Source: Pseudofabraea citricarpa
Taxonomy: Eukaryota; Ascomycota; Leotiomycetes; Helotiales; Dermateaceae
NCBI GenBank assembly: GCA_029641185.1
Contig: JAPWGK010000030.1
Coordinates: 124,001 to 188,000, forward strand
Direction: 5' to 3'
DNA: 64,000 nt
Both the position numbers and the translations under genes were made by a program. The notes under the pieces were generated by a model, which saw only the letters and a program-made list of their open reading frames with translations, was not told where the DNA came from and did no database searches. Below, piece after piece: positions 56,242 to 64,000 of the stretch; within the stretch, counting starts at the first letter, position 1; every line of letters begins with the position of its first letter.

Positions 56242-57309
56242 CTATTTGGAATTCCTGCAGTAGTCTATCACACAAGTGTTAATATCAGAATTGTGATATC
56301 TACAGAGAGGGTAGATGTCGCTTACACCACCATCAACTGGCATAACAAGCCCAGTAATCCATTTGGCTTCGTTGCTGAAAAGGAATAGAATGGCTGACCA
56401 AGAAAAAATCATGTAAGCAGAGTATCAGTTATGAAGCATATTCACGTACCATAACCAACATCCCACCCGGTTCCCTCTTGCTTTAACAGATTTTGATTGA
56501 TACGAGCTTGTCTTAATTCGTCGGTCATCCCTCTTTCCCTAACCATGGGAGTAAACACCATTCCTGGAGCTACGCAATTAACCCTGATATTTTCAGGGCC
56601 ATGTTACGCTGCCATGGCACGAGTCATCTGGATAATAGCTCCTTTCGTGGTTGGGTAAAGTAAACTTGGATTTCCACCCAGGACTAAATTGCATCAAAAT
56701 GAATTTGTCATAATAGAGATAAGTATACTCACGTCCGCTGACAGAAGCCATATTTACAATTGCGCCTTTGGCTAATTTTCGCATCTCTGGGATTGCAAAT
56801 CGTGCCATGAGCACCATACTTGTGACGTTGATTTTAAAATCACGATCCCAAGCATCCAAGTCAATTTTAGTAGCATCGCCCAAGGGACCACCGACGCCCA
56901 CTCAAGTACAGATCAGATATATTGTAATAGCAAATAGGGATACTAGCTTACCATTGTTGACGAGAATGCTTAGCCCCCCAAAGAGTTCAATCGTTTTCTT
57001 GACAGCATTCTTGCAAGATTCTTCATCTGTGACGTCTGCTTGAATAACCTCTGAGGTTCCACTTTCAGCATCTATCATACGCTTTGTCTCAAGTGCCCAC
57101 TCTAAATTGTAGTCAACCAGTGCAACTTTAGCTCCTTGGCGTGCGAGTAAGATGGATGTTGCTCTTCCGTTGCCGATCTCGCCTATGTATTTCAGCTTCA
57201 CATATTTGAAGACAAGGGAAATATATATACCGGCCATTCGTGACCCAGCACCTGTGACAATCGCTACTTCACCGGCAAAGTTGAAGGCAGCAGATGGTGG
57301 ACTTGACAT
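56242..57309 (-). pseudogene. Short-chain dehydrogenase/reductase broken by one in-frame TAA
   Basis: Five exons (57309-57231, 57182-56952, 56900-56733, 56683-56450, 56393-56242) join in frame to 288 codons. The cofactor site is made across intron 1 (AIVTGAGSRMAG then EIGNGRATSILL). D-x-N-x-x-W at VDYNLEW, ILVNNVGVGGP, IVNMASVSG and the catalytic Y-x-x-x-K (LLYPTTKGAIIQMTRAMAA) follow. After AMAA comes TAA at 56604-56606. The frame then continues HGPENIRVNCVAPGMVFTPMV and ends with a typical SDR tail, EAKWITGLVMPVDGGV. The family has Gln (CAA or CAG) at this point in closely similar proteins I recall, so a single C to T change is the simplest lesion. The product would lose about 85 residues, including part of the core. 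Rescue by a 24-nt intron is not credible. Confidence 0.75.
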
Positions 57310-58216
57310 ATTGGCTTTGGAATAGTTTCAGATGTATTGGAATGTTAGTGTTGAATCCTTAAGCGACGACACGAGTTTGCAACAAAGCGTAATATATTTT
57401 AGGATCCTTTTGATATGACTAGTTTCCTCAGAGATATCTACTCTCAATTCGATATCGACGAAAACCTCTCTTTTATCGCGGTAATTCGGTTATAACGTAA
57501 AAATAGACAACAGGGGTTTTGAGTTTTGGCGCGTGAGTTATCCAACATCTTCTCCGTGATTCGTGGATTGATGGGATATTTGCTGTGAGCTGAATATTAA
57601 TATAGGTAGATAGTGCAGATCTATCACTTATAGAATCACCCGCAGTCTACTCTACCTGCATGCATGATGTCACAAAATCAAAATCGTCTGTGGCAAGTGT
57701 AATGGTCGGGAAGTGGGTAAGCGGGGAACCTGGGACGAGACATACTGGTTGGTTGATGGTTCGCCGCAACAATCGCCTTATCCTGACCAGCCTGGCCAAA
57801 AAAGCCATGTGATAATGTTAGATGGGGTTTTTGAAATTGGAGAACCTGCATGTTATCATGCCACTCTGCAGTCCGAGAAGGTTTCATCGAGACTAGATTC
57901 TGTCAAAGAGAGAAAGATATCTTGGTGATAAATCTAGCATAGTTCTTGTTAATAGAGGAACGCTAGTTTTATGTTACTAGGTGGCTAAAAAGTAGTCCCA
58001 AGCGATAAATAAAAATAAATTACCGAAACTGCTACAATTTTAATAAACAAGGTCTTAGTGTAACATTATAGAAGTGTTTTAGTGTTAATATCATTGTAGA
58101 AAGAATATATGAATGAACATCAGCGAGTATAAATCCTTCTTAAAAGACCACTTTGCATCATAAAACAACAGCATCTGTGGTCAGTTAACTGTTCAACCTT
58201 CTGGCTTGGTATTCAG
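57310..58216. other. Intergenic, no gene supported
   Basis: AT-rich except for 57660-57930, which has a more coding-like composition and an open plus-strand frame (GKRGTWDETYWLVDGS..) without a family match. It could be a gene relic. Confidence 0.4.
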
Positions 58217-59237
58217 TTAATTTGAGAGCCAAAAGTCGAACCATTCAACTATAGCCCTGAAGCTTTGCTCTTTAACATAACCTAAAAGCATATTAATAAA
58301 ACGTCAAATGAAAATATGGAAAACAAATGAAAAGGTACTTACGTTCATAAGGGTTATTCATATCACCTCTCAAAGAAAAGCCATGCTCCACACCTGAAAA
58401 CAGCTGCAGTTGAAATGTCTTTCCTTCCGACCTTAGGATTTCAATCGCCCTCGACCTGGAGGTAGGATCAAAAGTATGATCAAGATCTGTACATGATAGC
58501 AGGAGTGGTTCTGGGAGACATGGCTTGTTAGTCTAGTGCTAATAAATAAAGTCATGGACAATGGCATTACTTTTGAGATTGAAGAAGTGATGCTCTCGCA
58601 GAAATGCTGGATGACCAAAAGCCCCTGCAGTGACAGTGTCACCTGCAAGCTCATCACAGACATATGGAGCACCAAAACAGTACCTAGAGGATATTAGCGA
58701 TCGATCGAAAAGTGAAATATGCTGTGAGACAACCGTACCCCACTGCAGCATATTTTGTTTTTGGTTGCCCATATTGGCTTTTAACTTCTTTCACCCATCT
58801 CGGTACGAATTCATTTGCAAATTCCATGTGTTTCTTCTTCCAGGCCTCATAGTCAAAATTCGGATTCGACGTATCGTGCCTGTCCTTCCTGTGCTTCCAA
58901 ACCGGATCCTATGAAAATTGCATAAGCTCTATCAATTGTAGGGTTTCGTAAGACAATAATATGACCGACTTACCCCGCGAAAGTAATCTAGCCCAAGAAC
59001 TAAATATCCAGCATCTGCAAACCCGTCCATGATCAATAGTCCATTCTTGAACAGACCCCAGACATCGGGGAAGTAAAGTATTATGTGACCATTAGATTTG
59101 CTTTCCGATGGTTTCGTGATGTATGTTTCTACGCCGCATATCTTTATAACATTCCCTCGAGGTTCTCCTTCATGGATTGAGCCTTTGAGGCAGCAGTCTG
59201 CAGGTGACTTGGCAAGGATGGGATCGGAGACTTCCAT
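58217..59237 (-). CDS. Dienelactone hydrolase family protein
   Basis: Five exons (59237-58974, 58908-58739, 58683-58571, 58510-58343, 58281-58217) give 259 aa in frame. The fold and triad are those of dienelactone hydrolase: nucleophile Cys in GYCFGAPY, Asp in CTDLDHTFDP, His in GVEHGFSLRGD. The N-terminus carries the CCLKGSIHEGEPRG motif common in the fungal AIM2-like group, then VETYITKP and FPDVWGL. Classical members open dienelactones in chlorocatechol breakdown; fungal members act on diverse esters and lactones. The substrate here is unknown. It is divergent from the second MFS gene across 366 nt, which suggests joint regulation. Confidence 0.93.
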
Positions 59238-59603
59238 CAGGAATGGCGATTTTATCAGCTATTAGATACATAAACCAGAAAATAATATTTGGCCTCGCCT
59301 TCAAAGTTCCCGGTATCTTTGTACCAATTTCAAATTCTCAACAATCTTGTCGCTCGGATGACCGCATCCTGAAAACGTGGGGTAAGTTGGTTCAGCCACC
59401 GGTAAAAGTCCTCGGCAAATCTCCGCAAAAGCGTTGTCGGAAGCTCCCCCACATTCCCCATACTCTGCTCTACGCCATCCGGCTTATCTTGAAACTTAAA
59501 ACTTATTCGAAGATGAGTATCTTTGAAGAGATTTTGCTAAATTAGGAACGTATTCTAGAACGCATACTCCCTTTTTTACTACTGTACTCCAAAGATTTCT
59601 ACC
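59238..59603. promoter_or_regulatory. Divergent promoter region, DLH and MFS
   Basis: 366 nt between opposite start codons of the dienelactone hydrolase and the MFS transporter, so it holds both promoters. No specific element is recognised. Confidence 0.45.
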
Positions 59604-61983
59604 ATGGTTGCAAGCAAAGCAGACGAGGATCATGTCGAATCTCAACAAAATGAAATCCGGGGCGATACCAACATGAAGCAGCAGACGGAGTTCCAGGAGC
59701 CAGAAAAGCCTGGGATTGACCTTATCCATCAAGTTCGTTGTACTAAAGATATCTATAGCATCCATGCAGCTAACCTTCACTGTTTAGAATGATGCGGTCG
59801 GTTATGAGCAATACCAAGAAGGGCTGCATATGGAATTTTCCGCTCGAGAGGTATGACCAAACCTACACTTCAACGACACGCTTTTTCGTGATTAACTAAC
59901 CAAAATATCAACTCAGAGCAATCGTGTTCGAGTCAAAATCGATTGCGTGGTTTTGCCAATCTTCTTGATCACCCAAGCCCTTCAGTTTATGGACAAGACT
60001 GCGTTAAACTACGCGAATTTATTTGGATATCAGAAAGCCCTTGGACTCCAGGGACAACAGTTCAATTACCTCTCGGCAAGTGAGTGTTATATTTTAAGGA
60101 TGGTTTTCTGATGCTTACTACTTCAGTGGTGTATGCGGGCTACTTTTTTGGTCAATACCCTTGTGGTTGGCTTGTCGGGCGTTTCCCTGCACAGAGAGTC
60201 CTCGCAATCAGTTGTCTCCTCTGGGGATTCACTGTAATAATACTAACACAATGCCGAACTTATTCAAGTGCTCGTGAGTTTTGAACTATCGATTGCTATA
60301 AGGCATACAGAAACGCTGACGAATTATAGTTGGTGTAAGATGTGAGCTTAAAGTATGAATATCTAGCTCTAACACTAACGTTGGTATCATAGTTGTGATG
60401 GGCCTATTCGAAGCAGCTGTGACCCCGTGAGTAGCAACGATGCCAATTGTTGAATTCACAGCTTAATCTTGAAGTACAGGGGACTCACTCTGATGACTGG
60501 CTTTTGGTATACCAGAAGGGAGATCCCACTCCGCCAGTGTATTTGGTAGTATGTGCTATCACTGCCCTATTGAAATACTCATCCTGACTACAACCAAATA
60601 TAGCTCGGCTCTTGGATGGGGAGGGATTGTAAGCAGTTTCTATGTCTGCATTTAGTTCTGGATGAAGTAGAATTTGAATTCTAGATTACATAACTGACAA
60701 ACTTATTACAGGTCGGTTCCTACATATCCAAAGGAATTTCCAAGCTGCCTGCTGATACAACTCCCGAGCGATGGGAGCTTATATTCTTCATTGTATTAAT
60801 CCTCGCATGAATGAATGAACTAAGCTGACACTGTATTTAATAGCTTGGTGGAACTACATGCCTTTGGGCATTTGTAATCTTCTTCTTCCTCCCTGATGCA
60901 CCCTCAAATGCGAGATTCTTAAGCAAAAGAGAGCGTTTGATCGCTGTGAAGCGGGTCGCTGGGAATGAAACTGGAATCAAGAACAAGGCCTTTGTGAAAA
61001 AGCAGGCGATGTTAGCCTTCATGGACCCCAAAGCTCTCCTTCTATTTACTTCAGTATTTGCGGCGTAAGTTGCACTCATATTTACATACATCGTTTGCTC
61101 ACAGGTGTTTTTAAATCTAGAGCGATTCCCAATGGAGTGGTCAACTCATTCTCCACAGTAATCATTCGGGATATGGTATCTATGTTACTTCCATCCTATC
61201 ACAGTAATATACTACTGACAGAGTTTCCAGGGATTTTCCACTTCCAAAACAACTGAATTGAAATCCGTCGGAGATGCTGTCCAGATTGTAGCCCTTTTGA
61301 TTGGAGGAACGATTACTTTAAACGTTCGGAATTGTAATTTATCCTTCTTCTGCATGATTAACTTGAATCAAGCACTGACTCTGAGAAAAGCTCGCCTTTT
61401 GACCGCGACTGCAGCAAACATAATTTGCACAATTGCAGCAGCCTGTACGGCTTACCTCCCAAGATCCAATACCTGGGGCCGACTCGTCAGTTTCTGGCTT
61501 GTGAACTCTCAATCTGTTGGATTCACGGTTTCGCTAGTTACCATCTCATCCAACATGGCTGGATATACGCACCGTTCTTTTGCAAGTGCCATGATTTTGT
61601 AAGCAGGCCTCACTAACTCGGTTTTCCATCCCACGTAGTTGTCGCTAATATTACTGGGTACCAGCACTGCATATTGTTGGGGAAATTTTGCTGGGCCGTT
61701 CGTGGTGAAGGAATCAGAGGCCCCGCAGTATAGGACTGCCACCATCGGCCTCTTGGTTGGTTATTCTATCAAGACTGGCTGCCACTTGGTCCTTCTTGGT
61801 AACTTCCCGAGAATGAAAATGGAATGTGTTTTATGCTGACGTGCGTTATTCTTAGCTTACATGTACCTGTCGAACAAATCTAGAGACAAGAATTACGGCC
61901 CTGCAAACAAGGAGGATAGCAACGAGGCAGGAATGCAAGACAGGACCGAGTTTGAGAATAAAGACTTTCGTTATGTTTTGTAA
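59604..61983 (+). CDS. MFS transporter, ACS type, with 15 exons
   Basis: The exons are 59604-59732, 59788-59850, 59917-60079, 60127-60273, 60330-60341, 60393-60426, 60480-60548, 60604-60628, 60712-60792, 60844-61064, 61121-61175, 61231-61333, 61391-61598, 61665-61798 and 61856-61983. They sum to 1572 nt, 523 aa, with no frame conflict. The protein reads as an allantoate-permease-like MFS: DCVVLPIFLITQALQFMDKTALNYA, MVYAGYFFGQYPCGWLVGRFP, LGVRFVMGLFEAAVTPGLTL, GFWYTRREIPLR, FFFLPDAPSNARFL, and NMAGYTHRSFASAM. The tail is charged and cytosolic. Exon 5 is only 12 nt and exon 8 only 25 nt. The substrate is probably an organic anion. With the MFS at 52336-53876 it flanks the oxygenase, SDR and dienelactone hydrolase genes. 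Confidence 0.92.
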
Positions 61984-63078
61984 GGGGAGATGAGTAAGGG
62001 AAGCTTCCACAAAGTTTGCTGTAGATTTTATAGTCCAGTATTTTAAGTGGAGTAGTAATTCAATAACTCGGCGAAGACGCTCTTATTAATATTTAAGATA
62101 CTTGGTTCTGTGACATGTTATAATACTACAATATTTGTTATACGCAAACCAAATGAAAGTAAAGAGGGAAATGGCCAACAAGACTAGATGTCACCGTCGG
62201 AGCTCAAATAGCAATAAGAGAACCACAATTCTTCTGCATGGTGCTGGGTTTATGTTCCATACCTAAAGGTAACCCAGCCCTCATTTTGGCGGACATTATT
62301 GTTTCATGCTACTTCCTGGTGCAATTAACCCTCCCTATCAGGTCAAAATGTCTTCTATTTCATACTGTTCTAGAAGCCTAGTGGTTTTGAAGTAAGGAAT
62401 TGTTGTCAGAGGATATACATTGAACAGGGGAATGGTGGTGGGGGTGTGGTGGTTAAAAGGGGTCAAATAGGTGGCTCTGCGCTTTGGGGCCGCGGTTATC
62501 GATGATAATCAAGGTACCAAGGGAAGCTTGCCGGGCAAAGGCAGACCACACCCGTAGTCGTTTATAATTTTGTGCAAATATAGATTTTATACAAAGTAGA
62601 AATCCAATTAATTATGGGTGTATAGGCGCAACATCAAGTTCTCGACTTTGAGTTTGGTGGCCCTCTATTGCCTCGTGCTTGAAGCTCTCGAAGCAGCTCT
62701 CCTCCATACGTTGGCAGGCCTTTGTTTCGCCGCGTGCATGTGCGCCAAGCAAGGCAAGTACCCTCTAATTTCACAACTGTAGTTGCATTGATTTGATTCT
62801 TACCGGGTGAGGTGAGCAGCGAGCTCCTTAGTTGCCCTCCTCACGCCAAGCACAGCCCTTGACTCGACACCACAGCCCAGCTTCGAAAATGCATATAGCA
62901 AGAGCTTCTCCCACACTTGAATTACTCGACTTTTGCTGCACTCGACGCGTCTTTTCAGCCTCATTCGCACCATCAAATCACGCTAGTTCGCCCTCTCTTA
63001 CCAACCCCCCCTGCCTTGTCTACACTATTACGCCCCAGCGGTTACACTGCATTACACCTCTCACCAACCAACAACATC
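61984..63078. other. Intergenic and 5' leader of C2H2 gene
   Basis: The first half is AT-rich 3' flank. From about 62800 the plus strand becomes C/T-rich, typical of a fungal 5' leader, and runs into the ATG at 63079. A frame open from 62917 is in phase, but its N-terminal part looks like translated leader. Confidence 0.45.
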
Positions 63079-64000
63079 ATGGATTCCAGCAATTCTTTCA
63101 CCGACGCCAACGAGCGACGTGGCACCAATCCTCCCACGGCTGAAGAGTTTCAATTTCATGAGGGATATGTCGATCCCCAGAGCCTCGTCAACAACATCGA
63201 CACCATGGCTTTCTCCAACTCCAATTACTCGTTCGATCAGGCTGGACTCGGCCCATATGCCTACGAGCCATTCATGCCCAACAATGATACGGCTTGGGTC
63301 GACCAGGCTGTTTCGGATCCCTACTCCTTTGAGAACTTCACGCTGCACAACAATGATGCAGCTTCATTCAGCCACGCTGGGTTCATGAACCCTACGAACA
63401 ATGGCATGTTCGGTGTCGGTCTATACTCTTACGATCAAAATTCTCTTGGAGATTTCGCGACCGAGTCTGTTATTTCGAACGGCATGGATCAGAATCTCAC
63501 TAGCAACAACCAAACTTGGTTTCAGCCCATGGACAATCTCGGTTTCTCCAACTTTGGAGATCAGCCTCTCTTTTTTGCAGGCGACAACAATGTCTCGTTT
63601 GGTTCTGCAGGCTGGCTTGGCGACAACGCCCTTCACCGAAACACTGCTACTTCATTGGCCCAGGATGTTACACCCTCTTCTGACATGGTCTCCAACGCCA
63701 TTCAAAAGGACTGGATGCCAGGCTTTGAGGCTCATGTATCCGAGTGAGAATTTTTTTTTTAACATAGGACGCTAATTTGCCCGGTCCATGATCCTAGTAC
63801 ATCGGAGGCTCCAATGATCGACTGTGCTATCACGTGTGACTGGCCATCCTGCCAATCGAACGAAACTTTCAACAATGTCCTTGATCGATCTTATCATGTG
63901 AGAGATTTACATGTTGCCCTCCTGCTTGAGCATTTCCCTGGGAGATGCCAATGGCCGGGCTGCAAGTCGAAAGGTTTCCATAAAACCCGGAATTCTCTCG
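63079..64000 (+). CDS. C2H2-type zinc-finger protein (C-terminus cut by window edge)
   Basis: Exon 1 is 63079-63743; a 54-nt intron (63744-63797) leads to exon 2 from 63798 to the edge. Exon 1 encodes about 221 residues rich in Asn, Ser, Phe and Gly with acidic patches, of the kind found in activation regions. Exon 2 encodes CDWPSC-x15-H-x4-H and then CQWPGC, the start of a second finger with KGFHKTRNS. C-x-W-x-x-C fingers of this type occur in fungal C2H2 transcription factors, so a nuclear regulator is likely. It is the only transcription-factor candidate in the window, but it is 13 kb from the PKS and nothing ties it to that locus. The start was set at the Met after the C/T-rich leader. 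Confidence 0.75.

Noticed and set aside
56580..56605. A 24-nt intron (GTAACA..ATCAG) to remove the SDR stop codon
   Set aside because: It is far below the usual fungal intron length of 45 nt or more, has no branch site, and would delete the conserved HGPENIR segment.

Overview
This is a eukaryotic window, almost certainly from a filamentous ascomycete (Pezizomycotina; a leotiomycete is my guess). Genes carry many short introns of 45-120 nt with GT..AG borders. The families are fungal: DUF3176, CFEM, a highly reducing polyketide synthase, FSH hydrolase, allantoate-permease-type MFS and a fungal SNF1-activating kinase. I rebuilt every multi-exon gene by hand; the stated exon sums are all in frame.

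Layout. 1-6.7 kb: a DUF3176 membrane protein cut by the left edge, a two-domain CHORD-like zinc protein and a secreted gamma-glutamyltransferase. 7.2-15.3 kb: conserved housekeeping genes, namely ALG11 divergent from a COX18-type insertase, and a large CaMKK/SNF1-activating kinase. 15.3-27.6 kb: a gene-poor, microsatellite-rich stretch with only one solid gene, a CFEM GPI-anchored protein at 22.0-23.2 kb. 27.6-41 kb: ribonucleotide reductase large subunit, a fungal hypothetical gene with a stop at a splice junction, a second CHORD-like protein, pyrroline-5-carboxylate reductase, a TatD nuclease, a GNAT acetyltransferase, a SYLF-domain protein and an FSH serine hydrolase.

40-52 kb looks like a small polyketide locus: FSH hydrolase, an intact HR-PKS (KS-AT-DH-ER-KR-ACP, no methyltransferase) and a secreted beta-lactamase-fold protein. 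Two intergenic stretches of this locus share short sequence elements. 52-62 kb holds a second set: two ACS-type MFS transporters, a 2-oxoglutarate/Fe(II) oxygenase, a short-chain dehydrogenase broken by one nonsense codon, and a dienelactone hydrolase. This suggests uptake and breakdown or tailoring of a small, perhaps plant-derived, molecule. The window ends in a C2H2 zinc-finger gene cut by the right edge.

The strongest unexpected signals are the CHORD-like domain family (four domain copies in two genes, each split by a phase-1 intron in the same Gly codon), the two single-nonsense lesions that look like CA to TA changes, and the PKS-linked shared motifs. I found no tRNA, rRNA, CRISPR array or intact transposon.
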